Source: Mycolicibacterium duvalii
GTDB taxonomy: Bacteria; Actinomycetota; Actinomycetes; Mycobacteriales; Mycobacteriaceae
Direction of reading: 5' to 3'
DNA length: 64,000 nucleotides
NCBI RefSeq assembly: GCF_010726645.1
Contig: NZ_AP022563.1
Span: 3,038,001-3,102,000, forward strand
Positions 36,972-46,190 of the stretch are shown here, one piece after another. Position 1 is the first letter of the stretch; each line of letters opens with the position of its first letter. The position numbers were made by a program, and so were the translations under genes. The notes beneath the pieces are model-generated. The model made no database searches. It worked only from the letters and a program-made list of their open reading frames with translations, and was not told the origin of the DNA.

Positions 36972-38470
36972 GTGTGCACCTCCTGGTTCTGCGAGAACAA
37001 GTCCCGCAGCGCGGGCTGACTGACTTTCAGCGACGCAGTGCGCGGCAACTCGTCGACGACCAGGATCCGGGCCGGCAGCTGGTAGCGGGTGAGTCGCTCC
37101 CGCAGAAACCCGAGAAGCTCCCCGGGGTCCACGTGGACACCCGCCGCGGGCTCGACCGCGGCGACGGGAATGGCGCCCAGCCGCCTGTCGGGTAATCCGG
37201 TGACGCCGGCGTCGCGCACCCCGGGGTGGCTGCGCAGCGCTTTCACGATGTCTCCCGGTGCCACCTTGAAACCGCCGCGGATGATCACATCGTCGGTGCG
37301 GCCGTCGACGTAGAGGAAGCCGTCGGCGTCGAGGCGGCCGAGATCGGTGGTGCGCACCCAGTCCCCACCATGGGTGCGCACCTCGATGCGACCTTGGACG
37401 TTCGGGCCGACCCCGGCATCATTGTCCAGGGAGGTGATCCTGATCTCACGGCCGCGTTGCGGACGGCCGACACTGCCGCGCTTGGCCTGTGCCCACTGCC
37501 GATGCAGGGCAAGATTCCAGCCCGCGACTCCGCCCGCGAACTCCGTCGCCCCGTAGGACGGCAGCACCGCCACGCCGTAGCGCTGTTCGAATTCCTCCTG
37601 GACGGCCACCGGCAGGTGCGCGGTGCCCGACGTGACCACGTCCACGGCGGCGAAGACATCGGGTGCGACGTCGGCGTCGAGAATCATCGCCATCGCCGAG
37701 GGCACCAGACTCACCGCACGTGGGCGGTGCCGCTGCACCGCATCGACGAACTCCGCGACCGTGAAGCGTTCGAGCAGCGCGATCCGCCGTCCTTCGCAGA
37801 TGTTGAGCAACGTACGGAACAGCCCGGACATGTGCACCAGCGGCGCGGCGACGATCGCCACGCCCGAGCGCAGCCGGGGGGCCTGGTCACCGGCGGCCGA
37901 GTAGTGCGTGCTCGCAGCGGCCACCGTGCGTTCGAAAGACCGGTAGGTCAGCGGAATTCGTTTGGGGGGACCGGTGGTACCGCTGGTCAGCATCTCGACC
38001 GCGACGCCGTCGGGCTCGCTCCGGAAGGGACCGGGACCCGCAACCCCCAAGCCGGGCAGCACAGTGACGGCCGGCCAGTCCAGCGTGGCTGACAATCCCA
38101 GGGCGCCCGAAGCAGCGTCGAGAAGGCCGGGACGCCGCCAGTCTGCGTCGGTGGCGATGACCGCGGCCAGATTCAACTCGGCGATGTCGGCAGCAAGTCC
38201 GGCATCACCGTGTGCGGCATTGAGCGTCACCACCGTGGCGCCCGACAGCAGAACCCCGATCAGCGCGCCCACCATCGCCGGGTGGTTGCGCAGCACCAGA
38301 CCGACCGGCGACCCGGCGCCCAGGCCCGCCGCAGCCAGGCGGTGCTCGACGCCGGTGGCGACGCCATGCAGGGTCGCCCAGTCCGTCCACGCTCCGTGGT
38401 ACTCGATGGCCGAGGCCGGCGGATCCAGCGTCAGGATGGTGCGGAGCCGGACCGAAAGCTGCTCACTCAA
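36968..38470 (-). CDS. Acyl-CoA synthetase (AMP-forming ligase)
   Basis: A 500-residue ANL-superfamily enzyme: TSGTTGPPKRIPLTY is the P-loop, YGATEF the A5 motif, TTDLGRLDADGFLYVDGR and DDVIIRGGFKV the A7/A8 hinge, and SLKVSQPAL near the C-terminus holds the catalytic Lys. It activates a carboxylic acid as its CoA ester using ATP. TTG 38470 is chosen because it overlaps the LLM stop (TTGA). Substrate unknown; the neighbours suggest the pathway acid itself. Confidence 0.9.
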   Translation of the reverse strand: MSEQLSVRLRTILTLDPPASAIEYHGAWTDWATLHGVATGVEHRLAAAGLGAGSPVGLVLRNHPAMVGALIGVLLSGATVVTLNAAHGDAGLAADIAELNLAAVIATDADWRRPGLLDAASGALGLSATLDWPAVTVLPGLGVAGPGPFRSEPDGVAVEMLTSGTTGPPKRIPLTYRSFERTVAAASTHYSAAGDQAPRLRSGVAIVAAPLVHMSGLFRTLLNICEGRRIALLERFTVAEFVDAVQRHRPRAVSLVPSAMAMILDADVAPDVFAAVDVVTSGTAHLPVAVQEEFEQRYGVAVLPSYGATEFAGGVAGWNLALHRQWAQAKRGSVGRPQRGREIRITSLDNDAGVGPNVQGRIEVRTHGGDWVRTTDLGRLDADGFLYVDGRTDDVIIRGGFKVAPGDIVKALRSHPGVRDAGVTGLPDRRLGAIPVAAVEPAAGVHVDPGELLGFLRERLTRYQLPARILVVDELPRTASLKVSQPALRDLFSQNQEVHT

Positions 38471-39540
38471 GCGGGCGCCGCCGCCAGCTCGGAGGTCGCC
38501 GGGATCACCTCGTCGGCGAACAGCTTCATCGAGTCGTAGACCTTCGCGCGGTCCATGGCACCGCCTCGGGACATCCTCAACATGACGTTGCGCCAACCCA
38601 TGTCGATCACCGTCCGCATCTTCTCGATGATCCGATCGGGGTTCCCCATCAGGGTCAGATGCGAATTCAGCACCTGCTCGTAGCTCTGCTTGTCGTGCTT
38701 GTCGAACCAGTCGGCGTAGGCCTTGTAGTCGGCCGGGATCTCGCCGCCGCGCTCGAACGGATTCGAGTAGGCGCGGTGCCGCTCGATCGAGAGCTCCACG
38801 CTCTCCCTGGGATAGGTCCGGGCGAAGGCGTCGTCGTGATGGCAGAACGCATTGAGCAGCGCCCACACATTTCCGGTCGCGGCGGCCAGACCTTTCTTGG
38901 CCTGGGTCTCCAGATAGATGTCCAGCGCGCCCTGCAGATCGGGGTCGACGGTGTACGGATTGCCGATGATGGCGCCGAAACCCTTGTCGGCGAGCCATTC
39001 GAAGCTCGACGGTGTCTTCATCACGGTGCCCCACACCGGTATGGGCTGCTGGACGGGACGCGGGTAGATGGTGACGTCTTCGAGGGTGAAGTACTTGCCC
39101 TGGTAGCTCACGTTCTCCTGCGTCAGCAGCAGATGGACGATCTCCAGGCATTCCTGGTAACGACCGGTGGCTTCGTCCATCGGTACCCCGAAGCCCTTGA
39201 ACTCGTGAGCCTGGTATCCGCGTCCGAAGCCGGCATCGAATCGACCCCCCGAGAGCACGTCGACCATCGCGATGCGCTCGGCCAGTTGAATCGGGTTGTG
39301 GAACGGAGCGACCATGCACGCAGTGCCGATGCGGATGCGCTCGGTCTGCGCGGCGATCGCCGCGGCGACCATGGGCAGATCGGCGAGCATGCCGTAGGGC
39401 GAGAAATGATGCTCGGCCAGCCAGACCTCGTCGTAGCCGAGTTCCTCGGCCCAGCGGGCCTCTTCCAGCACGTTGGCGAAGACTTCCTGGTCGGACAGGT
39501 GGTTGGGCTTGTCGCCGAGGATGAAGACACCGAATCTCAT
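38467..39540 (-). CDS. LLM-class flavin-dependent oxidoreductase (bacterial luciferase-like)
   Basis: A 357-residue luciferase-like TIM barrel: MRFGVFILGDKPN, EVWLAEHHFSPYG, GTACMVAPFHNPIQLAERIAMVD and RFDAGFGRGYQAHEF are conserved core strands. It would use F420 or FMNH2 with oxygen; which one cannot be read from the sequence. In such clusters it may be a monooxygenase or Baeyer-Villiger-like enzyme. ATG 39540 has GGAG eight bases upstream. First gene of the minus-strand unit downstream of the operator at 39591. Confidence 0.88.
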   Translation of the reverse strand: MRFGVFILGDKPNHLSDQEVFANVLEEARWAEELGYDEVWLAEHHFSPYGMLADLPMVAAAIAAQTERIRIGTACMVAPFHNPIQLAERIAMVDVLSGGRFDAGFGRGYQAHEFKGFGVPMDEATGRYQECLEIVHLLLTQENVSYQGKYFTLEDVTIYPRPVQQPIPVWGTVMKTPSSFEWLADKGFGAIIGNPYTVDPDLQGALDIYLETQAKKGLAAATGNVWALLNAFCHHDDAFARTYPRESVELSIERHRAYSNPFERGGEIPADYKAYADWFDKHDKQSYEQVLNSHLTLMGNPDRIIEKMRTVIDMGWRNVMLRMSRGGAMDRAKVYDSMKLFADEVIPATSELAAAPA

Positions 39541-39590
39541 TGAGACACTCCAACAACTATTTGCAGTTACTGCGACTATATTGCACGATA

Positions 39591-39613
39591 GAACACAAGG
39601 CGTCAATGTGTTC
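39591..39613. promoter_or_regulatory. Island operator site 11 (GAACA-N13-TGTTC)
   Basis: A perfect inverted repeat, extended to AACAC...GTGTT, between the divergent LLM and MaoC genes. It ends 18 bp before the MaoC GTG. This site shows no clear 8-bp displaced half-site. Confidence 0.78.
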
Positions 39614-39631
39614 ACTACTTGGAGGTTCTTC

Positions 39632-40456
39632 GTGGCCCTGGCCACCGATGTCGTCGGCACCGCTCTCGCTCCCACTACCTATACCTGGACCGAGACGGAT
39701 GCGATCCTCTACGCGCTCGGTGTCGGCGCCCGACCGCCCGATGAGTTACGACTACTCAACGAGCACGGCGAGTTCGCCGTGCTGCCGACCCTCGCGCTGC
39801 TCGCCAACTGGTGGGCAGTCAAGGATGTGCGGACCCTGTTGGGGCTGGGAACGTTTCCCATCGTCCACGGCGCGCAGTCCCTGGCGGTGACCCGTCCGGT
39901 GCGCGCACGCGGCGAGCTTGCGGTGACCGGCGAGATCACCGCGGTGTGGGACAAAGGACGACACGGCTGCGTCGAGGTCACCACCCGGGGCGCCGATCAC
40001 GACGGTGAAGTATTCGTCGCGGCCGGCCAGATCATGGTGCTGGGAGCCGGCGGATTCGGTGGCGCGCGCGGACCCGACGCACCGCAAGACCCTTCCCGGC
40101 CCCCCGACGTCACCGTCGACGACGAGGTCCGGCCCGAACAGGCCGCCCTCTACCGGCTCAGCGGCGACCGCAACCCGCTGCACATCGATCCCGCCGCAGC
40201 GCGCAAGTTCGGCTTCGACGATGTCTTCCTGCACGGCCTGTGCACCATCGGTTTCGCGGCGCGCGCGCTGGTCAACACCATCGGACGCGGCGATCCGGAC
40301 ACGCTGCAGTCGATCAGTTGCCGGTTCGCCAAACCCGTGAAGCTGGGAGCTCCGCTGTGTACCGACATCTGGCGCAGCGATCAGGAGGTTCGATTCCGCA
40401 CCCGCCAGGGATCGGTCGTTGCGCTGTCGTCGGGCACCGCACAGATGCGAGCATGA
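39632..40456 (+). CDS. MaoC-family double-hotdog enoyl-CoA hydratase
   Basis: A 274-residue protein with two hotdog domains. The hydratase-2 motif LSGDRNPLHIDP places Asp179 and His184 as catalytic residues in the C-terminal half; the N-terminal hotdog (about 1-140) is the substrate-binding half. It hydrates a 2-enoyl-CoA to the (R)-3-hydroxyacyl-CoA. GTG 39632 has GGAGG six bases upstream; earlier starts cross the operator. First gene of MaoC-TetR-SDR, each overlapping the next. Confidence 0.9.
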   Translation: MALATDVVGTALAPTTYTWTETDAILYALGVGARPPDELRLLNEHGEFAVLPTLALLANWWAVKDVRTLLGLGTFPIVHGAQSLAVTRPVRARGELAVTGEITAVWDKGRHGCVEVTTRGADHDGEVFVAAGQIMVLGAGGFGGARGPDAPQDPSRPPDVTVDDEVRPEQAALYRLSGDRNPLHIDPAAARKFGFDDVFLHGLCTIGFAARALVNTIGRGDPDTLQSISCRFAKPVKLGAPLCTDIWRSDQEVRFRTRQGSVVALSSGTAQMRA

Positions 40457-41085
40457 ACGAAATGGACCAGCGACGCGTGCGCGGACAGCGTAACCGACAA
40501 GCCCTGATCGACGCCGCCCTCGAACTCTTCGCCGCCGACGGGTACGAATCCACCACCGTCGAACACATCTCGGCGCGCGCCGGCGTCGCTCCGCGAACGT
40601 TTTTCCACCACTTCGCCGCCAAAGAGGACATCCTCTTCGACGGCTATCCGGAGCGACTCCACGAAGCCACCCGTCGATTCCGCGCTTCTCGATCACCTTC
40701 GCTGTGGGGGGCGCTGGCAGAGGCGTCGGCCGCCGTCGCCGAAGCCATCAGTGCCCAGCCCGAGATGTTCCTGACCAGAGCGCGGATGTATGCCGGCCAT
40801 CCGGCGCTGCGCGCCACCCGGTTGCGCCTCAACGACGATTGGATCGAGCAGATGACCAGCGAGGTGGCCATTCGACTCGGCACCGACCCCCACACCGACC
40901 TGCGGCCGAGGCTCGCGGTCGCCGTGGTCAACGGCGCGAATCGTGCTGCGATCGACACGTGGGTCGCCGACGGCGGACGCGGCGATCTCACGGCGTCGAT
41001 GGCCGAGGCCGTCGTCCTGCTACGACCATCGATCACCCGCATCGAGCGTCTGGTCAAGGCCGACAGGCAACGCCGTGTCGGGTGA
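40453..41085 (+). CDS. TetR-family transcriptional regulator
   Basis: A 210-residue TetR regulator. The N-terminal HTH reads TTVEHISARAGVAPRTFFHHFAAKEDIL, typical of the family; the C-terminal domain would bind a ligand, probably an acyl-CoA or pathway acid. ATG 40453 overlaps the MaoC stop (ATGA), so it is co-expressed with catabolic genes downstream of operator site 11. A regulator within a unit it controls would give self-regulation. One of two candidates for the repressor acting at the 14 operators. Confidence 0.9.
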   Translation: MNEMDQRRVRGQRNRQALIDAALELFAADGYESTTVEHISARAGVAPRTFFHHFAAKEDILFDGYPERLHEATRRFRASRSPSLWGALAEASAAVAEAISAQPEMFLTRARMYAGHPALRATRLRLNDDWIEQMTSEVAIRLGTDPHTDLRPRLAVAVVNGANRAAIDTWVADGGRGDLTASMAEAVVLLRPSITRIERLVKADRQRRVG

Positions 41086-41821
41086 TCGGCGGTTGGCCGT
41101 CGTCACCGGCGGCGCGCGCGGGATCGGCGAAGCGATCGTGGCGGCCCTGGTCGACGCGGGCTACCGGGTCGCGATCGTCGACGTGAACGCGAAAGCGCTG
41201 GCGAAGTCACGTGACACCGACATCGTCCGCTCCGGTCGGGCACTTCCGGTCGAGTTGTCCATCACCGACCGCCAAGCGGTCGAACGTGAAATCGGCCGGC
41301 TGACCGATGAACACGGCCCGATCGCCGCGCTGGTCAACAATGCCGGTATGACGCTGCCGGGCTCCTTCCTCGACCAGACCGACGAGGACTGGGACCGGAT
41401 CGTCGCCGTCAACCTGACCGGTTCCTTCATCATGGCCCAGGTGTGCGCGCGCCAGATGGTCACCGAGAACGCCGGTGCCATCGTCAACATCAGCTCGGTG
41501 TCGGCCCACGGCGTGCGCACCGGCCCGCCGGCCTACGCCGCGGCCAAGGCCGGCGTCGAAGGGCTGAGCAGGCTGATGGCCGTCCAGTTGGGGCCGTTCG
41601 GCATCCGGGTCAACACCGTCGTGGTCGGCACCACCGCGACGCCCTGGCTGTTGTCCCGCAAGACCGACGACGAGCTCGAGACCATGCGAAGCTCGACGCT
41701 CACCGGCGCGCTCGGCGAGCCAGAGGACATCGGCGCGACCGTCGCGTTCCTGTGCTCGGATGCATCCAAACACGTCACCGGGCAGCTCATCTCGGTGTCC
41801 GGCGGCCAGTGGATGCCCTGA
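41075..41821 (+). CDS. SDR-family oxidoreductase (FabG-like)
   Basis: A 248-residue SDR: VTGGARGIG, LVNNAG, ISSVSAHG with catalytic Ser, and YAAAK. C-terminal GQLISVSGGQWMP is typical of FabG-like 3-ketoacyl reductases/3-hydroxyacyl dehydrogenases. GTG 41075 overlaps the TetR stop by 11 bp. With the MaoC hydratase upstream it could carry out the next beta-oxidation step, oxidation of the 3-hydroxyacyl-CoA. Confidence 0.88.
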   Translation: MSGDRRLAVVTGGARGIGEAIVAALVDAGYRVAIVDVNAKALAKSRDTDIVRSGRALPVELSITDRQAVEREIGRLTDEHGPIAALVNNAGMTLPGSFLDQTDEDWDRIVAVNLTGSFIMAQVCARQMVTENAGAIVNISSVSAHGVRTGPPAYAAAKAGVEGLSRLMAVQLGPFGIRVNTVVVGTTATPWLLSRKTDDELETMRSSTLTGALGEPEDIGATVAFLCSDASKHVTGQLISVSGGQWMP

Positions 41822-41840
41822 TCGATAGCATCATACGGTA

Positions 41841-41863
41841 GAACACTATTTGATACTTTGTTC
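41841..41863. promoter_or_regulatory. Island operator site 12 (GAACA-N13-TGTTC)
   Basis: A perfect inverted repeat 29 bp upstream of the crotonase GTG. A degraded half TGATA lies 8 bp to the left of the right arm, at 41851. Confidence 0.78.
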
Positions 41864-41892
41864 CATACACCCGCTGATCGGAAGGGTTCGAA

Positions 41893-42660
41893 GTGCATCT
41901 GGAGCGAATTCTGTTCGATGTCAGCAGCCACGTCGCCACCATCACCATCAACCGGCCCGAACGGCTCAACGCTACCGACGACCTGACCCGCACCGAACTC
42001 GGCTGGGCGTGGGGGCAGGTGCGCGACGACCCGGACATCCGGGTCGCCATCATCACCGGCGCCGGCGACCGCGCATTCAGCGCGGGCCAGGACATCAAGG
42101 CCACGGCGCAGGGCGGGATCAAGAACAAGGTTCCGGGCTCCCGGCTGCACCACAACGTGTGGAAGCCCGTCATCTGCGCGCTCAACGGGATGGCGGTCGG
42201 TGGTGGTCTGCACCAGGTCGCCGACGCCGACCTGATCATCGCGGCCGAACACGCCGAACTCATCGACACCCACCTGCAGGTGGGGAACGTCTTTGCGCTC
42301 GAACCCGCGGTGCTGTTGCGCCGCATGCCGATCTCGATGGTCATGCAGCTGGCCCTGATGTCCAAAGAGGGCCGGATCAGCGCAGCACGGGCCCACCAGA
42401 TCGGCCTGGTCAACGAAGTCGTCCCGGCGGATCGCCTGCAGCAGCGTGCCCGGGAGATCGCCCTGTCCATCGCGGCGCTGTCGCCCGCGACCACACAGGC
42501 ATCGATCAAGGCCATGTGGGCCAGCCTCGACGTCGGTCTGCACGCCGCCAACGACGTGGCCTACCGGTACGTCCTACAGCACCAGATGACCCACCCCGAC
42601 TACCGGGAAGGTATGGCTGCCTTCGCGGAGAAGCGCGAACCGCACTGGGTCGTCGAATGA
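41893..42660 (+). CDS. Enoyl-CoA hydratase/isomerase (crotonase) family protein
   Basis: A 255-residue crotonase: RAFSAGQDIKA and GMAVGGGLHQVADADLIIA are the oxyanion segments; THLQVGNVFALEPAVLLRRM does not show the standard hydratase Glu positions. The C-terminal FAEKREPHW is classical. GTG 41893; first gene of a tightly overlapping unit with ligase, SnoaL and ACAD. Confidence 0.87.
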   Translation: MHLERILFDVSSHVATITINRPERLNATDDLTRTELGWAWGQVRDDPDIRVAIITGAGDRAFSAGQDIKATAQGGIKNKVPGSRLHHNVWKPVICALNGMAVGGGLHQVADADLIIAAEHAELIDTHLQVGNVFALEPAVLLRRMPISMVMQLALMSKEGRISAARAHQIGLVNEVVPADRLQQRAREIALSIAALSPATTQASIKAMWASLDVGLHAANDVAYRYVLQHQMTHPDYREGMAAFAEKREPHWVVE

Positions 42661-44276
42661 GAACGTTCGAGTATCCCCCGCTGCCCTACCAGCCCACCAT
42701 CCCGGTCGTGCTGGCGTCGGTCGCCGCCGACCACGGTGACCGCGACCTGGTCGTCACCTGTCGCGAGGACGGCTCGGTCGAACGAATCAGCTACGCTCGA
42801 GCGAACTCCGAATCCGCCACCATGGCAGCACGACTGGTGAGCCTGGGGGTGACCAAAGGCGTCCGGGTGGGCATTCTGGCACCGAACGGACCGGACTTCG
42901 TGACCGCGTTCCTCGCCGTCACCAGGATCGGTGCCGTCGCCGTACCGCTGAACACCTTCCTGCAACCCGCCGAACTGGCCTGGGTGTTGCGCGATGCCGA
43001 CATTCAGACGGTGTTGTCGACGGAGACCATCCTCGGCAAGGACATGCTCGGCCGGATCCGCGCTGCCGCCGACGGGCTGAATTCACCGCTGCGATCGCCG
43101 GTTCTACCCCAGTTGCGCCATGTCCTTCCGCTGGGCCCGACCTCCGCCCGGTGGCCCGCCGCCTGGCCGCAACCAGTGGACGCCGACTTCCTGGCGGCCT
43201 GCGAGCAGACCGTCCGCCCCACCGACGACCTCCTGGTGATCTACACCTCGGGCAGCACGTCGCACCCGAAGGGCATCGTGCACACCCACGGCACGGCGAT
43301 CACCCATTCCCGGTTCATCGCCGCCGAACACGGCTGGTGCGAGAGCGACCGGATCTACGTGCCCATGGTGTTCTTCTGGGTCGCCGGGTTGGTGTTCGGC
43401 TTCCTCGGTCCGTTCCAGTTCGGCGCCACCGTGCTCACCGATCACAAATTCGAAGCCGGGCACGTGCTGCGTCTCTTGGAGCGCGAACACGCGACCTACA
43501 CAACGGGTTTCCCACATATCGGCCCGGCCCTGGTCAATCATCCCGACTTCGCCACCACCGATCTGTCGCATCTGCGCGAGGGCTACCAACAGGTCCTGTT
43601 GCCCCCCGGGCGCCGTACTGATGATCCGTCCCTGCGGGTGGCCCAGCTGGGCATGACCGAGACGTGCAGCAGCCACACCTGGTGGCCACCGCACGAGCAG
43701 GTACCGGAGTCCAAACGCGGATCGCTCGGGGTCTCCGCGCCCGGGTACGAGCACAAGGTGATCGACGAGGACGGCATCGAGGTTCCCAACGGCGTCACCG
43801 GTGAGATCTGCGTCCGCGGAACCGCTCTCCTGCGTGCGATGATCGGCAAGCACTGGCACGAGGTGGTCGACCGTGACGGGTGGTTGCATACCAAGGACGC
43901 CGGCTACCGCGACGACGACGGCCACCTGTATTTCGCCGGCCGGATCGACGAGATGATCAAGACGTCGGGCACCAACGTGGCGCCGATGGAGGTCGAGGCC
44001 GAGCTGCGACGGCTGCCCGAAGTCCGGGTCGCCTACGTCGTCGGCCTCCCGGACCCGGAGCGGGGCGCCCTCGTCAGTGCCGCAGTGGTCCTCAACGACG
44101 GGCACCAGGCCAGCGGCGAAGAGCTCGCGGCCGCATGTCGTTCCCGGCTCGCCGCCTACAAAGTGCCGAAGCGCTGGGTCATCCTGACCGATACCGAACG
44201 GTTGCCCTACACCACCACCGACAAGATCGACAAGCGGACGCTGACGACGCTGATGAGCGAGGGAACACTGTCGTGA
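42657..44276 (+). CDS. Acyl-CoA synthetase (AMP-forming ligase)
   Basis: A 539-residue ANL-superfamily enzyme: IYTSGSTSHPKGIVHTHG P-loop, QLGMTETC motif, KDAGYRDDDGHLYFAGR and DEMIKTSGTNVAPMEVE hinge, and TTTDKIDKRTL with the C-terminal catalytic Lys. Similar to fatty-acid/cyclohexane-carboxylate-type ligases. ATG 42657 overlaps the crotonase stop (ATGA). Second ATP-dependent CoA ligase of the island. Confidence 0.9.
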   Translation: MRTFEYPPLPYQPTIPVVLASVAADHGDRDLVVTCREDGSVERISYARANSESATMAARLVSLGVTKGVRVGILAPNGPDFVTAFLAVTRIGAVAVPLNTFLQPAELAWVLRDADIQTVLSTETILGKDMLGRIRAAADGLNSPLRSPVLPQLRHVLPLGPTSARWPAAWPQPVDADFLAACEQTVRPTDDLLVIYTSGSTSHPKGIVHTHGTAITHSRFIAAEHGWCESDRIYVPMVFFWVAGLVFGFLGPFQFGATVLTDHKFEAGHVLRLLEREHATYTTGFPHIGPALVNHPDFATTDLSHLREGYQQVLLPPGRRTDDPSLRVAQLGMTETCSSHTWWPPHEQVPESKRGSLGVSAPGYEHKVIDEDGIEVPNGVTGEICVRGTALLRAMIGKHWHEVVDRDGWLHTKDAGYRDDDGHLYFAGRIDEMIKTSGTNVAPMEVEAELRRLPEVRVAYVVGLPDPERGALVSAAVVLNDGHQASGEELAAACRSRLAAYKVPKRWVILTDTERLPYTTTDKIDKRTLTTLMSEGTLS

Positions 44277-44968
44277 CGGTGCAGGACCACCCCGATCTCG
44301 CCGAACTCACGGCCCGCGTCGAGCGACTCGAGGCCCTCGACGAGATCCGGCAGCTGGCCGCCAAGTACGCGGTCGCGCTGGACATGCGCGACCTCGACGC
44401 GCTGGTCAACCTGTTCATCGACGACGTTGGCGTGCCGGGCCGGCGACGCGGTCGCGAGGCACTGCGGCAGTGGTATGACACCGAGCTCCGCCACGACCTC
44501 CTGGGCACTGCGCACGGTGTGCTCGGCCACGTCATCGACATCCACGATGCCGACCACGCGTCAGGCCTGGTGTACTCGCGCAACGAGCTCGAGACCGAAT
44601 CGGTCTGGGTGATCGAGCTGATGGCCTATCTGGACGACTACGAACGTCGGGACCGACAGTGGTTCTTCGTCCGGCGAACCCCGCTGTTCTGGTACGAGAG
44701 TGACCTGACACGCCCTCCGCTGGGTCTGCGAAAGATGCGGTGGCCCAACACCTCCGCGCATGAAGGCAGTTTCCACGACGCATTCCCGAGCTGGCGGGAG
44801 TTCTGCGACGCTCACGAGGCTCGCCAGGGCCGACTCGACGCGCCCGTCCCGGCGCCCGCCGCGCCGGGTACCTGGATCAGCACCCTGCGTCGGCACAGCG
44901 CGGTGCCACGGGTCAGCTCGACCGGTCGCGCCGACGACGACCCACGAAACAGGCCACATGACAGCTGA
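44273..44968 (+). CDS. SnoaL-like (NTF2-fold) protein with C-terminal extension
   Basis: A 231-residue protein. Residues about 20-150 form a SnoaL_4-type NTF2 fold (DEIRQLAAKYAVALDMRDLDALVNLF, HVIDIHDADHASGLVYSRNE, DDYERRDRQWFFVRRTPLFWY). The last 70 residues are Pro/Ala/Arg-rich and probably unstructured. Function unknown; related proteins are frequent beside aromatic and steroid genes. GTG 44273 overlaps the ligase stop. Confidence 0.8.
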   Translation: MTVQDHPDLAELTARVERLEALDEIRQLAAKYAVALDMRDLDALVNLFIDDVGVPGRRRGREALRQWYDTELRHDLLGTAHGVLGHVIDIHDADHASGLVYSRNELETESVWVIELMAYLDDYERRDRQWFFVRRTPLFWYESDLTRPPLGLRKMRWPNTSAHEGSFHDAFPSWREFCDAHEARQGRLDAPVPAPAAPGTWISTLRRHSAVPRVSSTGRADDDPRNRPHDS

Positions 44969-46082
44969 TTCGACGCCGACAGCGTTCACCCTGACCACCG
45001 AGCGACGCGAATTTCGCTCGGCGGTGCGGGCATTCCTCGAACACCATTCACCCGAGTCGGAGGTTCGCCGGGTGATGGAGTCACCCTGCGGGTACGACCC
45101 CGAGATGTGGCGTGCGATGGCCGACCAACTGAATCTGCATGGCCTCGTCATACCGGAGGAGTTCGGAGGCGAGGGCTTCGGCTACGCGGAGCTGGCGATC
45201 GTCATGGAGGAACTGGGCGCCGCACTGGTCCCTGGGCCGTACTTCTCCTCTGCGGTGCTGGCCGCCGGCGTGCTCGTGCACGGTGCCGACGACACCGCCA
45301 AGAGCCGGTACCTGCCGGCGATCGCCGACGGATCCTCGATCGCGACGCTCGCCCTCACCGAACGCGCGGGTCACTGGAACCCCGAGCAGGTCGACACCCG
45401 AGCACACCAGTCCCAGCACGGATGGATCCTCAACGGCACCAAGCACTACGTTCCCGACGGCGACATCGCAGACCTTGTGCTGGTGGTCGCGCGTGCCGAG
45501 GACGGCCTCGGCGTGTTCTGCGTGGACGACGTCGCGACGCTGGCCAGACGGCCGCAATCGACCCTGGACGGCACCCGCCGCCAAGCCGTCATCGACCTGG
45601 CCGCCACACCCGCCACCCGGCTGAGGGTCGATGCGGGCCAATTGCAGCGTGCACTGGCGCACGCGTCCGCCGCGCTCGCCAGCGAGCAGGTCGGCGGCGC
45701 TCAACGATGCCTCGACATCGCGGTCGACTACGCGAAAGTGCGCCACCAGTTCGGTCGCCCAATCGGATCGTTCCAAGCCATTCGCCACACATGTGCCGAC
45801 CTGATGCTCGAGATCGAATGCGCCCGGGGCGCAGCCCAGTACGCCGCGCACGCCGCCGATGCCTACCCCGATACGCTGCCCGCGGCGGCGGCGCTGGCCA
45901 AAGCACATGCCTCGGATGCCTACCAGCGGGCGGCCGCCGCGAACATCCAGTTGCATGGCGGCATCGGATTCACCTGGGAACATCCCGCGCACCTGTACTT
46001 CAAACGCGCCAAGTCCTCGGCCATGCTCCTCGGTGACAGTGACCATCAGCGTCGGCTCCTGGCCGACCTCGTCGGACTCTAG
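44958..46082 (+). CDS. Acyl-CoA dehydrogenase
   Basis: A 374-residue ACAD: LHGLVIPEEFGGEGFGYAELAIVMEELG in the N-terminal domain, a reduced middle domain, VRHQFGRPIGSFQAIRHTCADL and LHGGIGFTWEHPAHLYFKRA in the C-terminal domain. Its type resembles the small partners at 4451 and 16580 but it is longer and has no neighbouring large ACAD, so its partner may be elsewhere. ATG 44958 overlaps the SnoaL stop by 11 bp. Confidence 0.9.
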   Translation: MTADSTPTAFTLTTERREFRSAVRAFLEHHSPESEVRRVMESPCGYDPEMWRAMADQLNLHGLVIPEEFGGEGFGYAELAIVMEELGAALVPGPYFSSAVLAAGVLVHGADDTAKSRYLPAIADGSSIATLALTERAGHWNPEQVDTRAHQSQHGWILNGTKHYVPDGDIADLVLVVARAEDGLGVFCVDDVATLARRPQSTLDGTRRQAVIDLAATPATRLRVDAGQLQRALAHASAALASEQVGGAQRCLDIAVDYAKVRHQFGRPIGSFQAIRHTCADLMLEIECARGAAQYAAHAADAYPDTLPAAAALAKAHASDAYQRAAAANIQLHGGIGFTWEHPAHLYFKRAKSSAMLLGDSDHQRRLLADLVGL

Positions 46083-46119
46083 ACTCCTACACCACGTCCG
46101 GTGCGTGCCGGCACACCGA

Positions 46120-46132
46120 GACAGAAAGTGTC
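46120..46132. promoter_or_regulatory. Possible separate operator of the TetR gene
   Basis: GACA-GAAAG-TGTC, a perfect 4-bp inverted repeat in the 108-bp gap before the TetR gene at 46191. It differs in spacing from the 14 island operators. A short palindrome like this can occur by chance. Confidence 0.25.
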
Positions 46133-46190
46133 GCGTAGCATTGTTGCCTGGCGAAGCGGCTGTACGGCCCTCGCAAAGGCAAGGAGCGAC

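Noticed and set aside
39551..39580. A second operator copy left of site 11 (AACA near 39552)
   Set aside because: The base pairs 13 bp further on read ACTG, not TGTT, so only the site at 39591 fits.
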